This document shows positions 15,603 to 23,269 of a stretch of 32,846 nt of DNA, in pieces. The translations under genes were made by a program, and so were the position numbers. Position 1 is the stretch's first letter; every line of letters begins with the position of its first letter. The notes under the pieces were generated by a model. That model was not told the origin of the DNA. It was given only the letters and a program-made list of their open reading frames with translations, and made no database searches. The DNA comes from an uncultured Acidimicrobiia bacterium. Its GTDB lineage: Bacteria; Actinomycetota; Acidimicrobiia; Spongiisociales; UBA5794. The DNA lies in contig CAJWGC010000001.1 in NCBI GenBank assembly GCA_913031525.1, forward strand, positions 1 to 32,846. Reading direction: 5' to 3'.

Positions 15603-15800
15603 TCAGATACTGGAAATAATCGAGATACCAATCAATACCAAAATCCACAGCACAAGAAGTAACGACGCACCAACGATTACCCATGCAATAGACAGAGACA
15701 ATGCCTTGAAGAAAAGCCATAGGCGGCCGATCTCATATTCATCGTCGCCGCCAACAATATCAGCGAGTTCTTTCTCTTCTGGTTGACCACAATCTGCCAT
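15603..15800 (-). CDS. Hypothetical small single-pass membrane protein
   Basis: A 65-aa frame: an acidic, soluble N-terminal half (EEKELADIVGGDDEYE) followed by a long hydrophobic stretch from about residue 32 to the C-terminus (IAWVIVGASLLLVLWILVLI). The amphipathic-then-membrane pattern looks like a real small membrane protein, but no good ribosome site precedes the ATG at 15800, and it lies alone between tRNA genes on the opposite strand. I recognise no family. Confidence 0.4.
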   Translation of the reverse strand: MADCGQPEEKELADIVGGDDEYEIGRLWLFFKALSLSIAWVIVGASLLLVLWILVLIGISIISSI

Positions 15801-15868
15801 CAGGAAGTCAAAGTAGCGAACAAGGTCCTCACGATCGAGACGTTACTGCCTGATAACCTTCGCTTCAG

Positions 15869-15960
<92 letters not shown>

Positions 15961-16138
15961 GAACAATCCAGGCTCAACGCTGTCTTGAAAGATGATTGCA
16001 TGACTGGCTTTTTTCATGCCTGCTTCGACTAGAACAATTCCGAAAACCACATAAGAGGGCTAGAAGAGAAAGGCTTGTCAGCGCTCTACCTCCTCAGATC
16101 TCATACGATGCGGCCAATGCGGCGGTAGGGTTCTTCTC

Positions 16139-16226
16139 GGAGGGATGGCCGAGCGGACGAAGGCGACAGTCTTGAAAACTGTTGAATCCCATGCGGGTTC
16201 CGAGGGTTCGAATCCCTCTCCCTCCG
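16139..16226 (+). tRNA. tRNA-Ser(TGA)
   Basis: Class II tRNA, 88 nt. Acceptor GGAGGGA/TCCCTCC, anticodon stem ACAGT/ACTGT with loop CTTGAAA (anticodon TGA), variable arm around AATCCCATGCGGGTT. Discriminator G, no encoded CCA. It is a near copy of tRNA-Ser(CGA). Confidence 0.95.
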
Positions 16227-16341
16227 CGGTAGTTACGAAAATCTCAGACGGAAAGGCGATCAGCGACATCACGACCACCTTCTCAGTAGTCGATAATCGC
16301 TAAATCCTGATAGCCCTGACATTCAGACCTTCTCGCTCAGG

Positions 16342-16347
16342 TACGAT
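16342..16347 (+). promoter_or_regulatory. Candidate -10 box for the SRP RNA
   Basis: TACGAT lies 8 nt before the predicted 5' end of the SRP RNA (16356). No convincing -35 is seen at 17-18 bp; CTGACA at 16316 is 20 bp upstream. Confidence 0.4.
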
Positions 16348-16355
16348 GGCATTAA

Positions 16356-16624
16356 CCGTGCTAAGCGGGGCGCTAGGGGTGCCCTGTACCCGAAATCCTC
16401 TTATGCGGGGCCTAATCCCCCGTCCGAGGATGAACGCCTTTCGGGCAGCACCGGGAAACGTCGACGATGAAGGCCGGGTCCTGCGCAGCGGGGCCCCGTG
16501 AACCGGGTCAGGTCCGGAAGGAAGCAGCCCTAAGCGAGCAGCCTCGGGTGCCGCAGGAGCGCCGGGCTGGAGTCGACGGCCCGGAACGCGCCGGCGGGCC
16601 GACATTCAAGGACGGGGTGCACGG
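16356..16624 (+). ncRNA. ffs: Signal recognition particle RNA, large bacterial type with Alu domain
   Basis: The S-domain core GTCAGGTCCGGAAGGAAGCA at 16508-16527 is the universal SRP helix-8 signature, flanked by GGGTCCTGCGCAGCGGG and GTGCCGCAGGAGCGCC. The 5' part (CCGTGCTAAGCGGGG, GGGGTGCCCTGTACC, GGGGCCTAATCCCC) resembles the Alu domain of the Bacillus-type long SRP RNA, and the terminal CCGTGC (16356) pairs with GCACGG (ending 16624). Length is about 269 nt, far longer than the roughly 80-110 nt 4.5S form. The 3' end abuts the menG stop codon (16627, opposite strand), leaving no room for a terminator before that gene. It targets membrane and secreted proteins together with Ffh. Confidence 0.92.
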
Positions 16625-16626
16625 CA

Positions 16627-17265
16627 TCACAAGGGCTTCTCCAAAAGAACTCCATAGACAAAACCCATAGCACCCATTCGCCATACCCTCTCAAGAGAAA
16701 GAGGAGATCCGCGATATATCTCTTCCGGCGGCGGCAACTTATCCAGACTGCGATGCAGGTACCAATATGCCCGCGGCGCGGCGCACAGAATCCCGACAGT
16801 TGGGAGGACTATCGCAGTACCCATTCGATGTAGTGACCTTTGAAACAAAGATAGAGGCCGACTCAAATCAACGATGCCAACACGCCCTCCTGGCCGTAAA
16901 ACACGAGCAATTTCATTCATTGTGTCCTGTATGGAAGTGAGATTTCGAAAAACATAGGCTGAGAAAACCGCATCAAAGCTTGCATCGCCAAACGGGAGAG
17001 TCTCTCCGATACCCGCGACGCGGTAGTGAGCACGATTAAGCGCGAGCATGCCCTGGGACGGATCTAGAGCGGTAATTCGACGTTGCCCAAATAGAGAATC
17101 AGCAGCTCCAGTGCCGGCGCCTAAGTCGAGAAGATCACCGTCTGGAAGACAATCGACAACCGCCTTTCGCCATACCTGGTCTCGTCCAAGCGATACGATT
17201 CGGTTAATTAAGTCATAGCGACGAGCAATTGGCGTGAAGATTCGATCCGCGTCAATTCGTTTCAC
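16627..17265 (-). CDS. UbiE/MenG-family SAM-dependent methyltransferase
   Basis: A 212-aa class I methyltransferase. The N-terminal FTPIARRYDLINRIVSLGRDQ-like start with a WR pair is characteristic of the UbiE/COQ5/MenG group; the SAM-binding motif I is LLDLGAGTGAA, and motif II/III are DASFDAVFSAYVFRNL and VLRPGGRVGIVDLSRP. It therefore most likely methylates demethylmenaquinone to menaquinone (MenG), as expected in an actinobacterium. The C-terminus (GVLLEKPL) lacks the usual UbiE ending, so a paralogue with another quinone-like substrate is possible. GTG 17265 has GGGAG 5 nt upstream. It follows serS by 36 nt and is probably the last gene of that operon. Confidence 0.82.
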   Translation of the reverse strand: MKRIDADRIFTPIARRYDLINRIVSLGRDQVWRKAVVDCLPDGDLLDLGAGTGAADSLFGQRRITALDPSQGMLALNRAHYRVAGIGETLPFGDASFDAVFSAYVFRNLTSIQDTMNEIARVLRPGGRVGIVDLSRPLSLFQRSLHRMGTAIVLPTVGILCAAPRAYWYLHRSLDKLPPPEEIYRGSPLSLERVWRMGAMGFVYGVLLEKPL

Positions 17266-17301
17266 AGCGTCTCCCTCAAGATGCTGTCGTTCATTCCTAA
17301 C

Positions 17302-18552
17302 TCACGAAATCGAATCGAACCCGGCATAAGGACGTAGCACTTCCGGGACAGAGATGGTTCCGTCTCGCTGCTGGTGATTTTCAATAATGGCGGCAAGCCA
17401 TCGTCCGATCGCAACAGCGGTGCCATTGAGCGTATGGACTAACCGATTACCGTCATCCGTCCTATAACGAATTTTTAGTCGCCGAGCTTGGAAGTCGGTC
17501 GTGTTCGAAGTGGAAGTGATCTCGCGATACCGTTCCTGACCCGGAAACCAAGCCTCGATATCGAACTTCTTAGCCGCTGATCCACCGAGATCGCCGACCG
17601 CTACGTTAACGACGCGATACGGGATGCCCAGCGCTTGTACAAGATCCTCTTCCCTCGCGAGAAGGAAATCGTGTTCTTCTTCCGAAATATCGGGATTGCA
17701 AAACGAGAACATTTCGATCTTATCAAATTGGTGAACTCTAAAAATGCCTCTCGTATCTTTCCCATGAGCGCCGGCTTCGCGACGAAAACAGGTTGAAAAT
17801 CCAACATATCTGAGAGGTAACGCTTCGCCAGAAAGGATTTCGTTCATGTGCAGAGCTGCCAAAGACACTTCTGAGGTTCCAACTAGATAGAGATCGTCCT
17901 TCTCCACGGCGTAAACCTGCTGACGATCTGACGGAAAGAACCCGGTTCCGATCAACGCTTCTTCGCGTACCAATACTGGGGGAACAACTGGTTTAAAACC
18001 ATGAGGCTCCAGCTGGTCAAACGCAAACTGAACCAGAGCAAACTCAAGCCGAGCCAGATCACCGAGAAGATACCCAAAGCGCGTACCCGAAACACGGGCG
18101 GCCCGTTCAATATCGAGCACTCCAAGATCTAGCCCTAGATCCAAATGGTCCTTGGTGCCTTTCGGCGCAGATGGGTCTCCCCATCGAGATACCTCTATCG
18201 AATCTTCTTCAGTCATCCCGTCGGCAGCAGACTCGGCAACGAGATTCGGAAGTGTGATCCAGATATCTTGAAACTTCTGATCGAGACGATCAGTTTCTGC
18301 CAAAGCAGCTTTGTAATCATCAGCCAGCTGACTGGCCTCGGCTATGGCGTCTTCACGAGCAGAGCCTTCAAGTCTGGATATCGAATTTCCCATTTCCTTT
18401 TGTCGCCTTCGCATATCCTCAGCACTCGTCCGAGCGCGTCGCCTCCGTTGATCAAGGTCCGTCAGAGTCTCAAGATCAATATCTATTCCTCGACGCTCGC
18501 AAGACGCGGCGATGATTTCGGGAGATTCGCGCAACAGAGAAATGTCGATCAT
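17302..18552 (-). CDS. serS: Seryl-tRNA synthetase
   Basis: Class II aminoacyl-tRNA synthetase that charges tRNA-Ser, 416 aa. The N-terminal long coiled-coil arm (about residues 30-105, rich in Arg, Glu and Ala) binds the long variable arm of tRNA-Ser. Motif 2 is GFSTCFRREAGAHGKDTRGI, followed by FRVHQFDKIEMF, and motif 3 is AVAIGRWLAAIIENHQ. All four tRNA-Ser genes of the window lie 1.1-3.8 kb downstream. It starts 11 nt after the DUF4446 gene stop with only a weak, distant ribosome site, so it depends on the operon led by tRNA-Leu. Confidence 0.97.
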   Translation of the reverse strand: MIDISLLRESPEIIAASCERRGIDIDLETLTDLDQRRRRARTSAEDMRRRQKEMGNSISRLEGSAREDAIAEASQLADDYKAALAETDRLDQKFQDIWITLPNLVAESAADGMTEEDSIEVSRWGDPSAPKGTKDHLDLGLDLGVLDIERAARVSGTRFGYLLGDLARLEFALVQFAFDQLEPHGFKPVVPPVLVREEALIGTGFFPSDRQQVYAVEKDDLYLVGTSEVSLAALHMNEILSGEALPLRYVGFSTCFRREAGAHGKDTRGIFRVHQFDKIEMFSFCNPDISEEEHDFLLAREEDLVQALGIPYRVVNVAVGDLGGSAAKKFDIEAWFPGQERYREITSTSNTTDFQARRLKIRYRTDDGNRLVHTLNGTAVAIGRWLAAIIENHQQRDGTISVPEVLRPYAGFDSIS

Positions 18553-18563
18553 CGGTCTCGATG

Positions 18564-19010
18564 CTACTCACCGAGTGCCTGATCGATAGCCGCTTCCTCC
18601 TCTGGCGACAGAGGCTCAACACCGTACCGATCCTTTACCTGCTTCGTGAAAAACCTCGTTTCGTTTCTCCCCACGAGCAAACTTAGAACAATGCCGTCCC
18701 CGTTTTGATCCAGCAAAGCAACCGACCGTGAGAGATCTCCTGCAATGTCCCCGAAGGCATCGTATGCGATAACGCCAGTTCGACTTATCGCTGTTGGAAG
18801 AACCGCTTCGACGGCGTCCAGCCGAGGCAACATCTCAGATATGGTCTGGTCGATACGCCCCATTTCATTGTCAATTTTTCGCAATAGGTCCAGCAAATCC
18901 CTGTTCTCCGGAAGAGAAGAAAGTTTTGCTCGTACATTCAAGAGTTGTGTTGAAAACCACAAAACGATGATCAGCGTGACCGCAACCACAGCAAGGATCA
19001 GATAGTTCAT
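18564..19010 (-). CDS. DUF4446 family membrane-anchored protein
   Basis: A 148-aa protein: an N-terminal membrane helix (residues 1-22), a helical coiled-coil-like stretch (about 30-70), and a conserved C-terminal domain with GVIAYDAFGDIAGDLSRSVALLD, NGDGIVL, and LSPEEEAAIDQA, which are the hallmarks of DUF4446. Function is unknown in the family. The ATG overlaps the upstream gene stop by 4 nt (ATGA), and serS follows 11 nt downstream. The conserved YDAFGD core suggests a folded domain facing the cytoplasm if the N-terminus is outside, but topology is inferred. Confidence 0.85.
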   Translation of the reverse strand: MNYLILAVVAVTLIIVLWFSTQLLNVRAKLSSLPENRDLLDLLRKIDNEMGRIDQTISEMLPRLDAVEAVLPTAISRTGVIAYDAFGDIAGDLSRSVALLDQNGDGIVLSLLVGRNETRFFTKQVKDRYGVEPLSPEEEAAIDQALGE

Positions 19011-20008
19011 GGTTGATTCCTTATGAAGTCCATTTCCCAGACGTTGTTTTCGGATACTGCATCGTCTTGAAGCCCAGCGACAACGCGTAACTCGTATCCT
19101 GTGCCTGGCTGCAGGACGATATCAACGAAAGACGCCACCGTAGCCTCACCAGGCTTAAGAGCTGCTACAACTTGTCGGCGTTCCTCGACTTCCACGCCAC
19201 CCACCTTGGACAAGAGCATGGTCACAGTAATGAACTCGGCAATGACATTTCCTTCGTTCGTTACGATGGCTTGGACTACAAAAGAATCCGAGTCCGGGAC
19301 GACTGGAACCCCGCCATTAGGGCTCAAGGGTTCAGGTTCAGTGGTAACAACAATCGAAACATCTCTGTTCTCTTCGAACCGAAGCATCGACCTCAACAGA
19401 TCCGCGACGAGTTCCGTTCTCCAAAGAGAATCGTGCTCTGATCCCACATAAGCCAGATCGGGATAGTCCGGAACTCGTAAATCATCATCGAGAGTCTCTA
19501 CGACTTCAAGAAAACTTGCATAGGCACGATCTCCGACTCGAAGATTCGAAAACGATTTCTCCAACAGGGCATCTCCCTGTCGACTTTCTTTGTCTCCGTC
19601 AATTATTTCGAGAACAGCGTCATCAAGAACAGCCAGAGCCTCTTCCCATGCTGTAACAGCCACAACAAAAAATCCGTTCGCTTCCCCTACAGCCGGCGTT
19701 ACCGTCGCTCCGCTAAGAGGCTGTTTAAGTTCCTGGAACTCAATCTCAAAGCCTTGAAGGCGATTAACGACATCAAAACGATCAAGATCTTCAAGATTCA
19801 CAAGAAGATCTTTCAGCGAACTGGCGATAACAATCTGACCGTCAGCAATCTCCTTGGCAATGGCCAGATAGTTCGTTGAATCTCGACGTTCGGTTCGATA
19901 TCGCGTCACAAGAGCGATTGTTCCAACCGTGGCAACCACTATCAGCAGTAACGCAGCAGCAAAACGGCGGCGAGAACGCCGTGGTACGGGTGCAGAAGAA
20001 TACGACAT
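19007..20008 (-). CDS. Hypothetical membrane-anchored protein with C-terminal CARDB-like beta domain
   Basis: A 333-aa protein of unknown function. It has a basic N-terminus (PRRSRRR), one membrane helix (about residues 16-34), a helical middle rich in Asp/Glu/Leu (about 40-215), and a beta-rich C-terminal domain (VVQAIVTNEGNVIAEFITV through LKPGEATVASFVDI) resembling the CARDB or Ig-like adhesion/transport domain. ATG 20008 lies only 5 nt after the tRNA-Leu discriminator base and has no ribosome site. The 3' end overlaps DUF4446. It is the first protein gene of the operon leading to serS. Confidence 0.8.
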   Translation of the reverse strand: MSYSSAPVPRRSRRRFAAALLLIVVATVGTIALVTRYRTERRDSTNYLAIAKEIADGQIVIASSLKDLLVNLEDLDRFDVVNRLQGFEIEFQELKQPLSGATVTPAVGEANGFFVVAVTAWEEALAVLDDAVLEIIDGDKESRQGDALLEKSFSNLRVGDRAYASFLEVVETLDDDLRVPDYPDLAYVGSEHDSLWRTELVADLLRSMLRFEENRDVSIVVTTEPEPLSPNGGVPVVPDSDSFVVQAIVTNEGNVIAEFITVTMLLSKVGGVEVEERRQVVAALKPGEATVASFVDIVLQPGTGYELRVVAGLQDDAVSENNVWEMDFIRNQP

Positions 20009-20013
20009 GAGCG

Positions 20014-20097
<84 letters not shown>

Positions 20098-20109
20098 TGA
20101 GGGATCGCG

Positions 20110-20115
20110 ATAGTA
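20110..20115 (-). promoter_or_regulatory. Candidate extended -10 box of tRNA-Leu
   Basis: On the - strand TGGTACTAT (TGn plus TACTAT) lies 12 nt upstream of the tRNA-Leu 5' end; no strong -35 is evident, as expected for an extended -10 promoter. Confidence 0.45.
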
Positions 20116-20169
20116 CCAGCCCTCTGATTTCGCGACCTTAGATTGAAGGACTTAAATAAAAAAGATCCG

Positions 20170-20175
20170 TAAAAT
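20170..20175 (+). promoter_or_regulatory. Candidate -10 box for leaderless fhaA transcript
   Basis: TAAAAT lies 8 nt before GTG 20184, and no ribosome site is present, which fits leaderless transcription common in Actinobacteria. The possible -35 TTGAAG (20143) is 21 bp away, too far to be convincing. Confidence 0.4.
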
Positions 20176-20183
20176 CGGTTCAC

Positions 20184-20849
20184 GTGAAAATTGCTCGTGA
20201 GCTCGAGCTCCGTCTCGAACGATTAGTTGACGGCCTATCTGCCACTCTGTTTCGAGGCTGCATGCATCCGGTAGATTTGGCTAACCGGTTGGTACGTTTC
20301 ATAGATCTGAACGTCACCAATGGGAAAGCCGGGCCGGAAATCGCTAATCAGTACACGGTCCGCATGAATCCATCTGAAATTGAACCGTCCGTCGATCTTG
20401 TCAATTTGGAATCGGAGCTGGCATCTGCAGTCACAGAAACGGCAGTCACGCACGGATGGCGAATTGGCGGTCCGATCAAGATCAAACTAAGTCTTGACCC
20501 TAAGGTGGCAACGGGTGGTATCAGATGCACAACGAAAGTTGCTCCCGGTCAACTATCCGCTTGGTGTCAGTTGATCAACAGCCGATCGGGAATCGTGCAC
20601 AATATCGGAGATAATCGCGTAATGATCGGCCGTGATATGGACGCAGATGTAAGAATCGACCACGCGAAGTTGTCGAGATGGCACTGCACTCTTTACCGAT
20701 TAGAAGAAAAAGTGTGGCTTCGCGACGTCGGGTCGTCGAACGGAACCTCTATCAATAGCATTCGATTGGATCCACAACGCGAGGCGCGCCTACAGACAGG
20801 AGACATCATCTCATTCGGGCCGGCTACCTTCTCATTCAGGATGCTTTAG
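20184..20849 (+). CDS. fhaA: FHA domain protein FhaA (DUF3662-FHA)
   Basis: A 221-aa protein. Residues about 1-110 form the DUF3662 domain (ELELRLERLVDGLSATLFRG, then HPVDLANRLVRFID), and residues about 145-215 are a forkhead-associated domain with IGRDMDADVRIDHAKLSRWH and VGSSNGTSINS, which bind phosphothreonine. It is shorter than the mycobacterial FhaA, lacking the long linker. It probably docks to phosphorylated proteins produced by the kinase encoded downstream and helps control peptidoglycan synthesis at the pole. GTG 20184 is the first gene of the operon; 7 nt separate it from fhaB. Confidence 0.92.
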   Translation: MKIARELELRLERLVDGLSATLFRGCMHPVDLANRLVRFIDLNVTNGKAGPEIANQYTVRMNPSEIEPSVDLVNLESELASAVTETAVTHGWRIGGPIKIKLSLDPKVATGGIRCTTKVAPGQLSAWCQLINSRSGIVHNIGDNRVMIGRDMDADVRIDHAKLSRWHCTLYRLEEKVWLRDVGSSNGTSINSIRLDPQREARLQTGDIISFGPATFSFRML

Positions 20850-20856
20850 GACTCTT

Positions 20857-21267
20857 ATGCCCGCGCTTTTCCTCAATTTACTGAAGATCATATTCCTGCT
20901 GTTGATCTACATCTTCCTTTGGCAAGTCGCGCGGTCGATGAGAAGCCATGTATCTCCAAATGCTCGTCGCTCAAACAAGACAGCCCGTGAAATAGCAGTA
21001 GTACGGTCGGAGACCCTCGCCGGAAGAAGGTTTTCGCTGGAACAACCCAAAGTAATAGGGCGAAGTTCGGACGCAGACATCATCATCGACGATTCCTATG
21101 CCTCTGAATTTCATTTACGCATCGGCTTCCAAGATGGCGAAGTGATTCTGAACGATCTGGGAAGCACCAACGGAACTTATTTGAACGGGCGGCGCGTTAG
21201 CGTACCAACGGCTATCTCAAGCAGTGATTCGATCCAGATCGGCAAAACTATCTTTGAGGTTCGATGA
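20857..21267 (+). CDS. fhaB: FHA domain protein FhaB/FipA
   Basis: A 136-aa protein: an N-terminal membrane helix (FLLLIYIFLWQVA), then an FHA domain with VIGRSSDADIIIDDSYASEFH and DLGSTNGTYLNGRR, all phosphothreonine-binding signatures present. The mycobacterial counterpart (FipA) supports FtsZ-FtsQ interaction in division. AGGA lies 5 nt before the ATG and overlaps the fhaA stop. The stop overlaps pstP by 4 nt, giving a coupled operon. Confidence 0.93.
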   Translation: MPALFLNLLKIIFLLLIYIFLWQVARSMRSHVSPNARRSNKTAREIAVVRSETLAGRRFSLEQPKVIGRSSDADIIIDDSYASEFHLRIGFQDGEVILNDLGSTNGTYLNGRRVSVPTAISSSDSIQIGKTIFEVR

Positions 21268-21983
21268 ATTACACATGGGCAACCGCGTCGCATATTGGAC
21301 ATCTCCGCGATGGAAATGAAGATTCGGTCTCACCTGTAGATGACGGAACAGATACAGGACCAATATTAATTGCCGTCGCAGATGGTATGGGGGGACACGT
21401 TGCTGGTGAAGTAGCCAGCAGTCTAGCAATCCAAGCAGCAACGGATTCTGAGGTCGATATCGATACAGAGATCGGTCGACGAGTAGAGCTCGCGAACGAA
21501 GCAGTAATCAAAGCGGCGAATGCCGATACCGACCTCACCGGAATGGGAACTACGTTGACTATCGGCCTGTTCGAGACTGACGGCACTCTACAGATCGGCC
21601 ATGTGGGAGACAGCCGCCTATACCTGTTGCGAAATAACAAACTTGTTCAAGTCACTCAGGACCATACGTGGGTTGCAGGCATGATTGCCGATGGCCGACT
21701 AACTGATGATGCCGCTAGGAAACATCCTCAACGACATTTGCTTACACGCGTGCTGGGAATGCCCTCAGTTGAAGCCGACAGCGAAGAAATAAACCTCGAA
21801 GAAGGAGATCGCATCCTTATTTGCAGCGACGGGTTAACGACCATGCTAGGCGATACCTCTGTCGAGAGCATTGCCGCTAATGCCAAAACACCGTCAGATG
21901 CTGCTTGGTCCCTAATCGAAGCTGCAAACGCGGCCGGGGGTTACGACAACACAACCGTGGCGGTGGTGGACGTCGCCTCATGA
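21264..21983 (+). CDS. pstP: PP2C-family Ser/Thr phosphatase
   Basis: A 239-aa phosphatase catalytic domain that removes phosphate from PknB targets. PP2C motifs are RDGNEDS, VADGMGGHVAGEVAS, GMGTTLTIG, GHVGDSRLYLLR, DHTWVAG, ICSDGLTTML and GYDNTTVAVVDV, which supply the metal-binding Asp residues. Unlike mycobacterial PstP it ends right after the catalytic domain, with no transmembrane segment or extracellular tail, so it is probably cytoplasmic. ATGA overlaps join it to fhaB and rodA. Confidence 0.93.
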   Translation: MNYTWATASHIGHLRDGNEDSVSPVDDGTDTGPILIAVADGMGGHVAGEVASSLAIQAATDSEVDIDTEIGRRVELANEAVIKAANADTDLTGMGTTLTIGLFETDGTLQIGHVGDSRLYLLRNNKLVQVTQDHTWVAGMIADGRLTDDAARKHPQRHLLTRVLGMPSVEADSEEINLEEGDRILICSDGLTTMLGDTSVESIAANAKTPSDAAWSLIEAANAAGGYDNTTVAVVDVAS

Positions 21984-23269
21984 CGCGAAGCGCTGAGGCG
22001 GCACTCCTCATCGCGACCGTTGTCGTCGCAGGAATGGGAGTTGCGCTAGTCAACTTCGCATCTGGCGGTGGACTTGACGCACAAGTTGCATTGACATTGT
22101 TGGTTTTCAGCATTGCCATCGGCGCAATACATATGGCCGTTCGACGCTGGGCTCCCCATGCCAACCCCTTCATCTTTCCTCTGGCGATGTTTCTAACAGC
22201 GATTGGTTTCATCGAAATCTACCGACTCGACTCTCGTCTCGTTTCAATACAACGCTGGTCTTTACTCGTTGGTGCTGCCGCTTCGGTCGCATTGCTGTAT
22301 GCACTTAGAGATGACGGTGTAGCGCTACTTCGGAGATTCCGTTACCTCTTCCTTTTCGCTGCTGTCCTATTACTGCTTCTCCCGCTACTTCCATCTGGAT
22401 GGCCGCTACACGGCATTGAGGTAAACGGCTCGCGTCTATGGGTCAAGTTAGAAATTGGGAATCGATATGCAAGCTTTCAGCCCGGAGAAGTAGCCAAGGT
22501 CTTATTAATTGTGTTCCTGGCCTCTTATCTCGCCGAACGGCATATAGCAATGGCCATCGTTCAACGTAAATTAGGACGACTCAGCATTCCAGAACCGCGC
22601 CAACTCGGCCCCGTTATCATCGCAGCAGGCGCCAGTTTCGTCATCCTCGTGTATCAGCGCGATCTCGGTGCCGCCTTACTACTTTTCACAATGTTCGTCG
22701 GCATGACCTACCTCGCCACTTCTCGAATGGTTTACCCCTTAGCGGGTTCCGTTCTAGGTCTTGCAGGCGGTTTGGCCGCTTATCGCTTTTTCGATCACGT
22801 GCAGGTGCGGTTTCACTCGTGGTTAAACCCCTGGGACGACTTTGCCGGATCAGGCTTTCAGATCATTCAAGGATTATTTGCGATAGGTAGTGGGAGCCTG
22901 ACAGGGGCGGGACTTGGAAGTGGCCGTCCCGATCTCATCCCAGCAGCAGAAACAGATTTCATCTTCGCCGCCGTGGCCGAAGAACTTGGATTCGGCGGAG
23001 CAGTGGGGATAATCACAGCCTATGCCTTGCTTGCTGCTCTCGGATTCGGGATCGCACTACGGGCCCGAGAAGTATTCCTGAAGATCCTCGCAGCAGGACT
23101 CATCCTCGTCGTCACAATGCAAGCAATTCTTATTCTCGCCGGTATTTTGAGGCTGCTTCCAGTGACCGGAATAACCCTCCCTTTCATGTCCTACGGAGGG
23201 TCATCACTCGTAGCAAACATATTGCTCTTAACGCTATTGGCACGCGTATCGCATGAGGTACGACCATGA
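21980..23269 (+). CDS. rodA: SEDS-family peptidoglycan glycosyltransferase (RodA/FtsW)
   Basis: A 429-aa polytopic membrane protein with about ten membrane helices. SEDS signatures are FQPGEVAKVLL, LVYQRDLGAALLLF, NPWDDFAGSGFQIIQGL, AETDFIFAAVAEELGFGGAV, and the C-terminal GITLPFMSYGGSSLVANI. It polymerises lipid II and works with the partner PBP encoded next. The start is ATG 21980, overlapping the pstP stop; the frame is open to 21905 but that part is pstP in another frame. The ATGA overlap with pbpA fits the SEDS-class B PBP pairing. Confidence 0.95.
   Translation: MTRSAEAALLIATVVVAGMGVALVNFASGGGLDAQVALTLLVFSIAIGAIHMAVRRWAPHANPFIFPLAMFLTAIGFIEIYRLDSRLVSIQRWSLLVGAAASVALLYALRDDGVALLRRFRYLFLFAAVLLLLLPLLPSGWPLHGIEVNGSRLWVKLEIGNRYASFQPGEVAKVLLIVFLASYLAERHIAMAIVQRKLGRLSIPEPRQLGPVIIAAGASFVILVYQRDLGAALLLFTMFVGMTYLATSRMVYPLAGSVLGLAGGLAAYRFFDHVQVRFHSWLNPWDDFAGSGFQIIQGLFAIGSGSLTGAGLGSGRPDLIPAAETDFIFAAVAEELGFGGAVGIITAYALLAALGFGIALRAREVFLKILAAGLILVVTMQAILILAGILRLLPVTGITLPFMSYGGSSLVANILLLTLLARVSHEVRP

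Noticed and set aside
15100..15720. 206-aa ORF on the - strand
   Set aside because: It crosses tRNA-Ser(CGA) and lies antisense to tadA; the apparent protein is tRNA translated in reverse.
16300..16605. 101-aa Arg/Pro-rich ORF on the - strand and a 67-aa ORF on the + strand (16467-16670)
   Set aside because: Both fall inside the SRP RNA gene; the odd composition reflects its high GC structure.
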